Origin: Streptomyces radiopugnans
Lineage (GTDB): Bacteria; Actinomycetota; Actinomycetes; Streptomycetales; Streptomycetaceae
Assembly: GCF_900110735.1 (NCBI RefSeq)
Contig: NZ_FOET01000011.1
Coordinates: forward strand, 124,001-188,000
Direction of reading: 5' to 3'
DNA: 64,000 bases
The translations under genes and the position numbers were made by a program. Of this stretch, positions 31,966 to 40,680 are shown piece after piece. The first letter of the stretch is position 1. Every line of letters starts with the position of its first letter. A model generated the notes under the pieces. It was not told the origin of the DNA. It made no database searches and saw nothing but the letters and a program-made list of their open reading frames with translations.

Positions 31966-32544
31966 TCAGTCGCCGAAGGTGGCGGCCAGCGCCTCGGTGA
32001 GCCCGGGCACCAGATCGGGACCGGTCAGCACCTCGGTCGGCGAGTCCTTCTCGCGCAGCCGCAGCGCCGACTCCCGGGCGCCGTCGCGCAGCACCGCCAC
32101 GGTCATCCGGACCTCCTGGCGCTCGGGGTGCTCGGCCACCCAGCGGGCCAGCCGCTCCTCGGCGCCCTCCTCCTGGAGGTTCTCGGGGACGGAGGCCTCC
32201 GCCGAAGGCGGCAGCATCAGCCGCTCCACGGTCATCGCGCACCCGGAGACCGCGTCGGGCCAGGCGATGGTGCCGAGGAACTCGTCCAGGGGGATCCCGG
32301 CGGGCAGTTCGTCCTGCTCGACCGGGGTGAGTGGGGCCTCGCCGTCCTGGCGGCCCTCGCCGCCGAGTCCGAGCTGCTCGGCCAGGGCGGGGTCCTCGGC
32401 GCGCAGCCGGTCGGTGTCGACCAGGGCGAACAGTCGGGCGGGCTGGTCCCAGCCCAGGCCCGCGACGTACTCGTCGATCTCGAGCACGGCACGGGTCAGC
32501 GGGCTGGCGGCCAGGGGTGTGCCGTCGATTGGAAGGTTGTTCAT
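31966..32544 (-). CDS. PPA1309-like actinobacterial protein
   Basis: A 192-residue soluble acidic protein typical of actinobacteria (PPA1309 family). Conserved parts are SPLTRAVLEIDEYVAGLGWD, QPARLFALVDTDRL, LDEFLGTIAWPDAVSGCA and ERLMLPPSAEA. Function unknown. The ATG at 32544 lies 6 nt after CACGAT; an ATG two codons earlier (32550) is also possible. It diverges from the UPF0182 gene, as commonly seen. Confidence 0.75.
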   Translation of the reverse strand: MNNLPIDGTPLAASPLTRAVLEIDEYVAGLGWDQPARLFALVDTDRLRAEDPALAEQLGLGGEGRQDGEAPLTPVEQDELPAGIPLDEFLGTIAWPDAVSGCAMTVERLMLPPSAEASVPENLQEEGAEERLARWVAEHPERQEVRMTVAVLRDGARESALRLREKDSPTEVLTGPDLVPGLTEALAATFGD

Positions 32545-32666
32545 CCTCATATCGTGCCGCCGAACCCCCCGGGAACGGGAACCGGGTAAAGGTTCAGTAA
32601 GTTGCATGGGTGGGGCCCTAGCATTCGGGGCCAGTCCCATCCGCTGCGATCTTCGAGGTGCGCACC

Positions 32667-35612
32667 TTGGCTTTCCAGATGCCGGACCGGGGCCCAGGCG
32701 GGCCCTCAGGACCACGGATCAGTGTCGGCAGGCCCTCCAGGCGCGCCAAGACCCTGCTCATGACGGTGGGCGTGCTGGCCGTGCTGGCCATGCTCTTCGT
32801 CATGTTCGCGGGGTTCTGGACCGACTGGCTGTGGTATCGCTCGGTCCGATACACCACCGTCTTCACCACCACTCTGTGGACCAAGATCGGCATGTTCGCC
32901 GTCTTCGGTCTGCTGATGGCCGCGGCCGTCGGCTTCAACATCTGGCTGGCCCACCGCCTGCGGCCCCCGCTGAGCGCGATGTCGCTGGAGCAGCAGAGCC
33001 TGGACCGCTACCGGATGGGTATCGCCCCGTACAAGAAATGGGTGCTCCTCGGGGTCACCGCGCTGGTGGGGCTGATCGCCGGCGCGTCGGCGGCCGGTCA
33101 GTGGCGCACCTGGCTGATGTGGGTGAACGCCGTTCCGTTCGGCACGGCCGACCCGCAGTTCGGCAAGGACGTGGCGTTCTACGCGTTCGACCTGCCCTGG
33201 TACCGCTTCCTGCTGAGCTTCGGCTTCGCGGCCGCGGTGCTCTCCCTGCTGGCCGCCGGGCTGGTGCACTACCTCTACGGCGGGCTGCGCCTGACCACCC
33301 CGGGCGCCCGCGCGACCTCCCAGGCCACTGGCCACCTGTCGGTGCTGCTGGGCGTCTTCGTGGCGCTCAAGGCGGTGGCGTACTGGCTCGACCGCTACGG
33401 CCTGGCGGTCAAGTCCGGCGACTTCAAGGCGACCGACAACTGGACGGGTCTGCGGTACGTCGACGCCAACGCCTACCTCCCGGCGAAGACGATCCTGTTC
33501 TTCATCGCCGCCATCTGCGCGGTGCTCTTCTTCGCCACCCTGTGGCGGCGCACCTGGCAGCTGCCGGTGATCGGCTTCGGCCTGATGGTCCTCTCGGCGA
33601 TCCTGATCGGCGGCCTCTACCCGGCGATCGTGCAGAAGTTCCAGGTCCAGCCGAACGAGCAGGCCAAGGAGGCGCCGTACATCAAGAAGAACATCGACGC
33701 CACCCGCGACGCCTACGACATCGACGACGCCGAGGTCTCGAACTACTCGGGGGAGAGCGAGGCGAGCAACGAGGAGCTGCGCGACGCGGCGGACACCACC
33801 GCCAGCATCCGGCTGCTCGACCCGAACGTCGTCTCGCCCAGCTTCCAGCAGCTCCAGCAGGTCCGCAGCTACTACCAGTTCCCGGCCACCCTGGACGTGG
33901 ACCGGTACGCCACCGAGGACGGCGAGGAGCAGGACACCGTCGTCGGCCTGCGCGAGATCAACATCAACGGCATCACCGAGCGCAACTGGATCAACGACCA
34001 CTTCAAGTACACCCACGGCTTCGGCATGGTGGCGGGCAAGGGCACCGAGGTGGCCTCGACCGGCGCGCCGGCCTTCATCGAGAAGAACCTCCCGCCGGAG
34101 GGCGAGCTCGCCGAGGACGGTTACGAGCCGCGGGTCTACTACGGCGAGAAGACCACGCAGTACTCCATCGTCGGCGGTCCGCAGAAGGAGCTGGACTACA
34201 TCGCCGGCAGCGAGGAGAAGACCTACAGCTACAAGGGCGACAGCGGGGTCAGCCTGGGCAACGTCGCCAACCGCGCGGCGTACGCGGTGGCCTTCAACGA
34301 GCCGCAGATCCTCTACTCGGGCGCGATCGGCGAGGGCTCGCGGATCCTGTACAACCGCACGCCCAAGGAGCGCGTCGAGGCGGTGGCCCCCTGGCTGACC
34401 ATCGACGGCGACCCCTACCCGGCGGTGGTGGACGGCCGCATCCAGTGGATCGTCGACGCCTACACCACGACCAACCAGTACCCCTACTCGTCCCGCACCA
34501 CCCTGGGCGAGACCACGGCCGACGCGCTGACCGACGGCCAGCGTGCGGTCATCGCCCAGCAGAACCGGGTCAACTACATCCGCAACTCGGTCAAGGCCAC
34601 CGTGGACGCCTACTCGGGCGAGGTGAAGCTCTACGAGTGGGACACCCGGGACCCGATGCTGAAGACCTGGATGAAGGCGTTCCCCGGCACGGTCGAGCCG
34701 AAGAGCGAGATCAGCGACTCGCTGGTGAACCACTTCCGCTACCCGCAGGATCTGTTCAAGGTCCAGCGCGAGCTGCTGACGCGCTACCACGTCACCAGCG
34801 CGAGCCAGTTCTACAGCGGCAGCGAGCGCTGGCAGGTGCCGGACGACCCGACGCAGAAGGGCAACGCGGTACCGCCGTACTACCTGAGCATGAAGATGCC
34901 GGACCAGGAGGAGCAGACCTTCTCCCTGACGACGACCTTCAACCCCAGCGGCCGCGAGACGCTCGGCGCCTTCATGGCGGTCAACGCCGACGCCCGCAGC
35001 GACGACTACGGGACCATCAGGATCCTGAAGCTGCCCTCCAACACCACGGTGTCCGGACCGCAGCAGGTGCAGAGCCGGTTCAACTCCGACACCGACATCG
35101 CCAACGAGATCAACATCCTCAGGCGCGGTGACTCGGAGGTCGAGTACGGCAACCTGCTCACGGTGCCGCTGGAGGGCGGCCTGCTCTACGTCGAACCGGT
35201 CTACGTCCGCGGCGCGGGCACCAACTACCCGCTGCTGCGCAAGGTGCTGGTGACCTACGGCGAGGAGACGGCCTTCGAGAACACCCTCGGCGAGGCGCTG
35301 AACTCCGTCTTCGGGGTCGAGGGCTCCGAGGAACCGCCCGCGGAGGGCGAGGAGCCGCCCGAGGGCGAGGAGGACACCACGCCTCCGCCGGCGGAGGGTT
35401 CGGAGGACGCGACGGTGCAGGAGGCCCTCCAGGACGCCCAGGAGGCGTTCGAGGCCGGACAGGAGGCGCTGGGCAACCAGGACTGGGACGCCTACGGCCA
35501 GGCCCAGCAGGATCTGGAGGACGCGCTGGAGCGGGCCGCCGAGGCGGAGCAGTCGGCCGGCGGTGACGGCGGATCCGACAACAGGAACGACGAGGGACGC
35601 AGGGAAGAGTGA
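32667..35612 (+). CDS. UPF0182-family large membrane protein
   Basis: A 981-residue protein of the UPF0182 family (Rv3193c-type). About seven transmembrane helices lie in the first 310 residues (LLMTVGVLAVLAMLFVMFAG and others). A large extracytoplasmic domain follows (NWINDHFKYTHGFGMVAGKG, YYGEKTTQYSIVGGPQKELD, LTRYHVTSASQFYSGSERWQ), then an acidic coiled tail (about 890-981). I chose the TTG at 32667 because GAGGTG (32655-32660) lies 6 nt before it; GTG 32658 and ATG 32679 are in frame too. Function is not established. Confidence 0.85.
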   Translation: MAFQMPDRGPGGPSGPRISVGRPSRRAKTLLMTVGVLAVLAMLFVMFAGFWTDWLWYRSVRYTTVFTTTLWTKIGMFAVFGLLMAAAVGFNIWLAHRLRPPLSAMSLEQQSLDRYRMGIAPYKKWVLLGVTALVGLIAGASAAGQWRTWLMWVNAVPFGTADPQFGKDVAFYAFDLPWYRFLLSFGFAAAVLSLLAAGLVHYLYGGLRLTTPGARATSQATGHLSVLLGVFVALKAVAYWLDRYGLAVKSGDFKATDNWTGLRYVDANAYLPAKTILFFIAAICAVLFFATLWRRTWQLPVIGFGLMVLSAILIGGLYPAIVQKFQVQPNEQAKEAPYIKKNIDATRDAYDIDDAEVSNYSGESEASNEELRDAADTTASIRLLDPNVVSPSFQQLQQVRSYYQFPATLDVDRYATEDGEEQDTVVGLREININGITERNWINDHFKYTHGFGMVAGKGTEVASTGAPAFIEKNLPPEGELAEDGYEPRVYYGEKTTQYSIVGGPQKELDYIAGSEEKTYSYKGDSGVSLGNVANRAAYAVAFNEPQILYSGAIGEGSRILYNRTPKERVEAVAPWLTIDGDPYPAVVDGRIQWIVDAYTTTNQYPYSSRTTLGETTADALTDGQRAVIAQQNRVNYIRNSVKATVDAYSGEVKLYEWDTRDPMLKTWMKAFPGTVEPKSEISDSLVNHFRYPQDLFKVQRELLTRYHVTSASQFYSGSERWQVPDDPTQKGNAVPPYYLSMKMPDQEEQTFSLTTTFNPSGRETLGAFMAVNADARSDDYGTIRILKLPSNTTVSGPQQVQSRFNSDTDIANEINILRRGDSEVEYGNLLTVPLEGGLLYVEPVYVRGAGTNYPLLRKVLVTYGEETAFENTLGEALNSVFGVEGSEEPPAEGEEPPEGEEDTTPPPAEGSEDATVQEALQDAQEAFEAGQEALGNQDWDAYGQAQQDLEDALERAAEAEQSAGGDGGSDNRNDEGRREE

Positions 35613-35645
35613 ACCGGTGGTGAGCGGGCTCCCTTCGCGCCGTGG

Positions 35646-35651
35646 TAAGGT
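35646..35651 (+). promoter_or_regulatory. -10 element of the first initiator tRNA gene
   Basis: TAAGGT lies 14 nt before the tRNA. The same TAAGGTTGTGAACACAA block precedes the second copy. No clear -35 here. Confidence 0.45.
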
Positions 35652-35665
35652 TGTGAACACAATGG

Positions 35666-35739
35666 CGCGGGGTGGAGCAGCTCGGTAGCTCGCTGGGCTC
35701 ATAACCCAGAGGTCGCAGGTTCAAATCCTGTCCCCGCTA
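35666..35739 (+). tRNA. Initiator tRNA-fMet (CAT), copy 1
   Basis: A 74-nt cloverleaf with anticodon CAT in loop CTCATAA, T-loop TTCAAAT and acceptor GCGGGG/CCCCGC. The C1-T72 mismatch and the three consecutive G-C pairs in the anticodon stem (CTGGG/CCCAG) mark it as initiator. CCA is not encoded. Identical to the copy at 37704-37777. Confidence 0.95.
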
Positions 35740-35748
35740 CTGATCGGG

Positions 35749-35779
35749 AAGGACCCGGAGTCAATGACTCCGGGTCCTT
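35749..35779 (+). terminator. Terminator of initiator tRNA copy 1
   Basis: Perfect 15-nt arms (35749-35763 with 35765-35779) followed by a pyrimidine-rich CTTCTTCG, starting 10 nt after the tRNA. Confidence 0.8.
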
Positions 35780-35888
35780 CTTCGTGTGCTGGGCATGTGA
35801 GAAGAGAGGCGCGTGGTAGCGCTTTGCGTTTGGATGGTAGCTGTATCGGGAAGTCGACAAAACGCTGAAGTGACTTCCTTGGCGGCGG

Positions 35889-35894
35889 TATACC
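35889..35894 (+). promoter_or_regulatory. Candidate -10 of the Sel1-repeat gene
   Basis: TATACC in a locally AT-richer stretch, 31 nt before the ATG at 35925. The -35 is unclear. Confidence 0.35.
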
Positions 35895-35924
35895 AGATGT
35901 ACGCGGGTTGCGGGTGGTGCGACG

Positions 35925-37634
35925 ATGGGCCTCATGGGGGACAAGGCGAGAGATGAGGGCACGGGGGGCGGTGCGGGCCGCACGGACCTCCGCGACCACC
36001 GCGACACGAACGCCATCAGCGCGCTCGGCGCCCGGCTGCTGCGCCGGGGCGACCTGGAGGGGGCCGAGCCGTACCTGCGCGCCGCCACCGCCGCCGGCGA
36101 CCGTGCCGCCGCGAACAACCTGGGGGTCCTGCTCCACCAGCTCGGCCAGACCGAGGAGGCCGCCGGTTGGTGGCGGGTCGCCGCCGTCGCCGGTTCGGCG
36201 GCCGCCGCCCACTCCCTGGGCCGCCACCACCGCGAGCGCGGCGACGAGACGGCCGCCGAGTACTGGCTGCGGCAGTCCGCCGAGTCCGGCCACACCCTCG
36301 GCGCGTACGCCCTCGCGGACCTGCTGGAACACCGGGGCGAGGACGGGGCCGAGGAGTGGTACCGGGCCGCCGCCGAGCGCGGCCACCGCGAGGCGGCCTA
36401 CCGCATCGCGCGGATCCTGGCGCGCCGTCAGGACGGGGGCGCCGAGGCCGAGCAGTGGTACCGCCAGGCCGCGGCGCGCGGCCACCGGCGTGCCGCCCTG
36501 CGGCTGGGCACGCTCCTGGAGGAGCGCGGCGAGCTGCAGGAGGCGGCCCGCTGGTACCTGACGGCGGCCAAGGACGGGGAGGCGCGCGCCGCGCGGGCCC
36601 TGGGCTTCCTGCTGCGCGACGCGGGCGACACCGACAGTGCCGCCGAGTGGTGGCGCCGCGCGGCCCAGGACGGCGACGGCAGCGCGGCCAACGCCCTGGG
36701 CGCGCTGCACGCCGAGCGCGGCGAGCGGCAGACCGCGGAGCGCTGGTACCGCGTCGCGCTGGAGGCGGGCGACATCAACGGCGCCTTCAACCTCGCGCTG
36801 CTGTGCGCGGCCGAGGGCCGTACCGCCCAGGCCGAGCAGTGGTACCGCCGTGCCGCCTACGCAGGGCACCGCGAGGCCGCCAACGCGCTGGCCGTGCTGC
36901 TGCTCCAGCGCGGCGACGCGGCGGGGGCGGAGCCGTGGTTCTCCAAGGCCGCCGAAGCCGGCAGCGTGGACGCCGCGTTCAACCTCGGCATCCTGCACGC
37001 GGGCCGCGGCGAGGAGGAGACCGCCCGGCAGTGGTACGAGCAGGCGGCCGCGGCCGGTCACACCGAGGCGGCGCTCCAGGTGGGCATCGCGCTGCTGCGC
37101 GAGGGCGATGCCCACACCGCCGAGCGGCATCTGCGCCGCGCGGCCGGCGGGGGCAGCGTGGAGGGCGCCTTCCGGCTGGCGGCGCTGCTGGAGCGCCAGG
37201 CCCCGACGGCCGACGCCCTGGACGCGCACGGCCCCCCGGCCGAGTACGAGGAGTGGTACGAGCGGGCCGCCGAGCAGGGGCACCGGCGTGCGCAGGTCCG
37301 GCTGGGCATGTGCGCGGCGGCGCGCGGCGACGTGGTGCGGGCCGCGCACTGGTACCGGGTCGCGGCGGAGGCGGGCAGCAGCAACGGCGCCTTCAATCTG
37401 GGCCTGCTGCTGGCCCGCGAGGGCAGCGAGCCGGAGGCCGCCCTGTGGTGGACGCGCGCGGCCGAGGCCGGCCACGGGCGGGCCGCCCTGCGTCTGGCGC
37501 TGCTGAACGCCCGGCGTGGCGAGCTGGCCGCCGGCCGCCACTGGTGCGCCCGCGCGGTCGAGCTGGGGCCGCCGGAGGTCGCCGAGCGCGCCGCGCGGCT
37601 GAGCGAGGCCCTCCACGAGGAGCTGACGGCCTGA
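35925..37634 (+). CDS. Sel1/TPR-repeat protein
   Basis: A 569-residue protein built almost wholly of Sel1-like (SLR/TPR) helical hairpins of about 36 residues, roughly 14 units. Typical units read EQWYRQAAARGHRRAALRLG and AEWWRRAAQDGDGSAANALG. There is no signal peptide or membrane segment, so it is probably a cytoplasmic protein-protein scaffold. The first 25 residues are Gly/Asp-rich. An alternative ATG lies at 35934; the RBS is weak. It sits between two identical initiator tRNA genes. Confidence 0.8.
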   Translation: MGLMGDKARDEGTGGGAGRTDLRDHRDTNAISALGARLLRRGDLEGAEPYLRAATAAGDRAAANNLGVLLHQLGQTEEAAGWWRVAAVAGSAAAAHSLGRHHRERGDETAAEYWLRQSAESGHTLGAYALADLLEHRGEDGAEEWYRAAAERGHREAAYRIARILARRQDGGAEAEQWYRQAAARGHRRAALRLGTLLEERGELQEAARWYLTAAKDGEARAARALGFLLRDAGDTDSAAEWWRRAAQDGDGSAANALGALHAERGERQTAERWYRVALEAGDINGAFNLALLCAAEGRTAQAEQWYRRAAYAGHREAANALAVLLLQRGDAAGAEPWFSKAAEAGSVDAAFNLGILHAGRGEEETARQWYEQAAAAGHTEAALQVGIALLREGDAHTAERHLRRAAGGGSVEGAFRLAALLERQAPTADALDAHGPPAEYEEWYERAAEQGHRRAQVRLGMCAAARGDVVRAAHWYRVAAEAGSSNGAFNLGLLLAREGSEPEAALWWTRAAEAGHGRAALRLALLNARRGELAAGRHWCARAVELGPPEVAERAARLSEALHEELTA

Positions 37635-37659
37635 GGCGGGAGCGGGGCACGTCCGCGAT

Positions 37660-37689
37660 TTGCACTGGTCGCCGCGGTGGGGTTAAGGT
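37660..37689 (+). promoter_or_regulatory. Promoter of the second initiator tRNA gene
   Basis: TTGCAC (-35, 37660-37665), 18-bp spacer, TAAGGT (-10, 37684-37689), 14 nt before the tRNA. Confidence 0.6.
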
Positions 37690-37703
37690 TGTGAACACAA
37701 CGA

Positions 37704-37777
37704 CGCGGGGTGGAGCAGCTCGGTAGCTCGCTGGGCTCATAACCCAGAGGTCGCAGGTTCAAATCCTGTCCCCGCTA
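37704..37777 (+). tRNA. Initiator tRNA-fMet (CAT), copy 2
   Basis: A 74-nt sequence identical to copy 1 at 35666-35739, with the same initiator features and no encoded CCA. Confidence 0.95.
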
Positions 37778-37783
37778 CTGATG

Positions 37784-37822
37784 GGCCGGGGCCGGATCCC
37801 AATGAGGGATCCGGCCCCGGCC
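37784..37822 (+). terminator. Terminator of initiator tRNA copy 2
   Basis: A perfect 17-bp stem (37784-37800 with 37806-37822), AATGA loop, followed by GTTTTCG. Strong intrinsic terminator. Confidence 0.85.
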
Positions 37823-37972
37823 GTTTTCGTGCGGCTGCCGTGGATGCCGTGCGAGTGCCGTGCGCGCGATGTCATGAGTGCCGTTCGGTGCCGTGCGTCC
37901 GTGCCGTGCCGTGCCCGGGGCGGGGCATCGGGAGAGCCCCGGAGGCGGCCGGGCCGGCGGGTGGTCGGGCCG

Positions 37973-38389
37973 TCAGGCGGAGGCGCAGGAGGGGCACAGG
38001 CCCCGGTAGGTGACCGTCGCCTCGTCGAGGGTGAATCCGTAGCGCTCCCCTTCCGGGAGCAGGGCCAGCGGGTCGCCGGAGGGGCGGACGTCGCGGATCA
38101 CGCCGCACCGCGAGCACACCAGGTGCTGGTGGGAGTGGTGCGCGTTCGGGTCGTACCGCTTGGCGCGGCCGTCCGTGCTGACCTCGATCACCTCGCCGAT
38201 CGAGACCAGTTCGCCGAGGGTGTTGTAGACGGTGGCGCGGGAGATCTCCGGCAGCTTCTCGGCCGCGCGCGCGTGCACCTCGTCGGCGGTGTAGTGGACA
38301 TGTTCACCATCGAGGACCTCGGCGACCACTCGCCGCTGGGCGGTCAGCCGCCAGCCGCGATCCCGGAGACGTTGTAGCAGGTCACTCAT
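37973..38389 (-). CDS. catR: Fur-family peroxide regulator (CatR/FurA type)
   Basis: A 138-residue Fur-family metalloregulator. The DNA-binding half has RLTAQRRVVAEVL and ISRATVYNTLGELV. The metal-binding half has HHSHQHLVCSRCG and the C-terminal CPSC structural-zinc pair. It diverges from a catalase gene across a 133-bp gap holding a perfect palindrome. This is the layout of CatR/catA in Streptomyces, where CatR is an H2O2-sensing repressor of both genes. Confidence 0.85.
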   Translation of the reverse strand: MSDLLQRLRDRGWRLTAQRRVVAEVLDGEHVHYTADEVHARAAEKLPEISRATVYNTLGELVSIGEVIEVSTDGRAKRYDPNAHHSHQHLVCSRCGVIRDVRPSGDPLALLPEGERYGFTLDEATVTYRGLCPSCASA

Positions 38390-38447
38390 GTTTCCACCTT
38401 AGCAGCGCGTGTCCATGGCCGGATCGTGTACGGTCTTCATTGTCTTC

Positions 38448-38475
38448 TTGACTTAGACATTGTCCAATGTAGGAT
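38448..38475 (+). promoter_or_regulatory. Catalase promoter with embedded Fur-type operator
   Basis: TTGACT (-35, 38448-38453), 16-bp spacer, TAGGAT (-10, 38470-38475). A perfect palindrome ACATTG-TC-CAATGT (38457-38470) fills the spacer, so a bound repressor would block RNA polymerase. Confidence 0.7.
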
Positions 38476-38522
38476 CGCGTTCGGCTCAAGCCAAGGGGAC
38501 AGGACATATTCAGGAGGCGCAT

Positions 38523-39989
38523 GTGACTGCCCAGATCGAGAACACCGGGCCGCTGACCACGGAGGCCGGTGCTCCCGTCGCGGACAACCAGAACAGCGAG
38601 ACCGCCGGTTCGGGCGGCCCGGTCCTGGTCCAGGACCAGCTCCTGCTGGAGAAGCTCGCCCACTTCAACCGCGAGCGCATCCCCGAGCGGGTCGTCCACG
38701 CCCGCGGTGCGGGCGCCTACGGCACCTTCACCGTCACCGCCGACGTGACGAAGTACACCCGGGCGAAGTTCCTCTCCGAGATCGGCAAGGAGACCGAGGT
38801 CTTCCTGCGCTTCTCGACCGTCGCCGGCAACCTGGGCGCGGCCGACGCGGTGCGCGACCCGCGCGGCTTCGCGGTGAAGTTCTACACCGAGGAGGGCAAC
38901 TACGACCTCGTCGGCAACAACACCCCGGTGTTCTTCATCAAGGACGCCATCAAGTTCCCCGACTTCATCCACACCCAGAAGCGCGACCCGTACACCGGCT
39001 CCCAGGAGGCCGACAACGTCTGGGACTTCTGGAGCCTGAGCCCGGAGTCCACCCACCAGGTGACCTGGCTCTTCGGCGACCGCGGCATCCCGGCCTCCTA
39101 CCGCCACATGGACGGCTTCGGCTCGCACACCTTCCAGTGGAACAACGAGGCCGGCGAGGTCTTCTGGGTCAAGTACCACTTCAAGACCGACCAGGGCATC
39201 AAGTGCCTCACCCAGGACGAGGCCGACGTCCTGGCGGGCAAGGACCCCGACAGCCACCAGCGCGACCTGCGCGAGTCCATCGAGCGCGGCGACTACCCGA
39301 GCTGGACCGTCGGCGTCCAGATCATGCCGGCTGCCGAGGCGGCGAACTACCGCTTCAACCCGTTCGACCTGACCAAGGTCTGGCCGCACGCGGACTACCC
39401 GGTCATCGAGATCGGCAAGCTGGAGCTGAACCGCAACCCGCAGAACATCTTCGCCGAGGTCGAGCAGTCGATCTTCTCCCCGCACCACTTCGTGCCGGGC
39501 ATCGGTCCCTCCCCGGACAAGATGCTCCAGGGCCGGCTGTTCGCCTACGGCGACGCGCACCGCTACCGGGTGGGCATCAACGCCGACCAGCTGCCGGTGA
39601 ACCGCCCGCACGCCACCGAGGCCCGCAGCCACGGCCGCGACGGCTTCATGTACGACGGCCGCCACGGCGGGGCGAAGAACTACGAGCCCAACAGCTTCGG
39701 CGGCCCGAACGAGACCGGCCGCGCGCTGTGGCAGCCGGTCCCGGTCGCCGGCACCACCGGTGACATCCCCGCCCCCTCGCACGCCGAGGACAACGACTTC
39801 GTCCAGGCGGGCAACCTCTACCGCCTGATGACGGAGGAGGAGAAGGGGCGCCTGATCGACAACCTGGCGGGCTTCATCGCGAAGGTCTCGCGCGACGACA
39901 TCGTCAAGCGGGCCATCGAGAACTTCCGCCAGGCCGACGAGGACTACGGCAGGAGGCTGGAGGCCGCGGTCAAGGCCCTGCGCGGCTGA
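38523..39989 (+). CDS. katA: Monofunctional haem catalase
   Basis: A 488-residue small-subunit catalase, which disproportionates H2O2. The distal active-site His is in RVVHARGAGAYG, the Asn in FYTEEGNYDLVGNNTPVFF, and the proximal haem Tyr motif is RLFAYGDAHRYR. Length is typical of clade 3 enzymes. The GTG start has a perfect AGGAGG (38512-38517) with 5-nt spacing; an overlapping ATG at 38521 is out of frame. Control by the divergent Fur-family repressor through the 38457 palindrome is expected. Confidence 0.93.
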   Translation: MTAQIENTGPLTTEAGAPVADNQNSETAGSGGPVLVQDQLLLEKLAHFNRERIPERVVHARGAGAYGTFTVTADVTKYTRAKFLSEIGKETEVFLRFSTVAGNLGAADAVRDPRGFAVKFYTEEGNYDLVGNNTPVFFIKDAIKFPDFIHTQKRDPYTGSQEADNVWDFWSLSPESTHQVTWLFGDRGIPASYRHMDGFGSHTFQWNNEAGEVFWVKYHFKTDQGIKCLTQDEADVLAGKDPDSHQRDLRESIERGDYPSWTVGVQIMPAAEAANYRFNPFDLTKVWPHADYPVIEIGKLELNRNPQNIFAEVEQSIFSPHHFVPGIGPSPDKMLQGRLFAYGDAHRYRVGINADQLPVNRPHATEARSHGRDGFMYDGRHGGAKNYEPNSFGGPNETGRALWQPVPVAGTTGDIPAPSHAEDNDFVQAGNLYRLMTEEEKGRLIDNLAGFIAKVSRDDIVKRAIENFRQADEDYGRRLEAAVKALRG

Positions 39990-40014
39990 CCCATCGGCTC
40001 CTCGCCGTACGAAC

Positions 40015-40053
40015 CCGGAGGGACCGGACGCCAGTGGGCTCCGGTCCCTCCGG
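40015..40053. terminator. Hairpin terminator after catalase
   Basis: A 14-bp perfect stem (40015-40028 with 40040-40053) between convergent genes. Confidence 0.7.
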
Positions 40054-40079
40054 TGCGCTCGGGGCGGGGGCGGCCGCCC

Positions 40080-40502
40080 TCAGGCGGCCACCGTGCCGGC
40101 GGGTGCGGCCGGCACGTCCCCGAGGGCCGAGGACCAGCAGCGGACGATGTCGCGCACCGACACCACCCCCACCGGCTCCCGGTCGTCGAGCACGATCAGA
40201 TGGCGGAACCCGCCGCGGGTCATGGCCAGTGCGGCGTCCTCGAGGGTCCAGCCGGGGGCGGCGAAGACCACGTCGGTGGTGGTGTGCAGATGCGCGGGTT
40301 CCCGGTCGGGATCCTGCCCGGCCCCGACGGAGTTGAGGATGTCGCGTTCGGTGAGGATGCCGACGCCGCCGGCGTCGGGGTCGAGGACGACGGCGGCGCC
40401 GACCCGACGGGCCGACATCAGCCGGGCGGCCTGGCGGAGGGTGTGGGCGGGGCCGATGGTGAGAACCACTGTGCTCATGGCGTCACGGACGAGGGTGGTC
40501 AT
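40080..40502 (-). CDS. CBS-domain pair protein
   Basis: A 140-residue protein consisting of two CBS domains (LVRDAMSTVVLTIGPAHTLR...GVGILTERDIL and TTDVVFAAPGWTLED...PVGVVSVRDIV). Such stand-alone Bateman modules sense adenine nucleotides or similar ligands. The ATG at 40502 follows an AGGAGG about 14 nt away, which is long; an in-frame GTG upstream is possible. Unusual 20-bp direct repeats lie upstream (40546-40589). Confidence 0.8.
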   Translation of the reverse strand: MTTLVRDAMSTVVLTIGPAHTLRQAARLMSARRVGAAVVLDPDAGGVGILTERDILNSVGAGQDPDREPAHLHTTTDVVFAAPGWTLEDAALAMTRGGFRHLIVLDDREPVGVVSVRDIVRCWSSALGDVPAAPAGTVAA

Positions 40503-40545
40503 GGCGGTTGGTGCCACCTCCTTGGCGAAACCCGCGCTGGAGAAG

Positions 40546-40589
40546 GGATTCACAAGCTCACAAGCGGGCGGATTCTCATGTTCACATGC
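40546..40589. repeat. Imperfect 20-bp direct repeats upstream of the CBS gene
   Basis: The two 20-mers at 40546-40565 and 40570-40589 match at 16 of 20 bases and start 24 bp apart. Each is itself a doublet of TCACAAGC-like octamers. The spacing and location suggest a regulator-binding site. Confidence 0.55.
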
Positions 40590-40680
40590 CGCCGGAGCCG
40601 CAACAAGGGGCGTGCGGAGGTGAGTTGGCAGTAAGCCGGCGCTGGGTCCGGCGAGGTCCAGCGGTACGCCCGGCCGCCGG

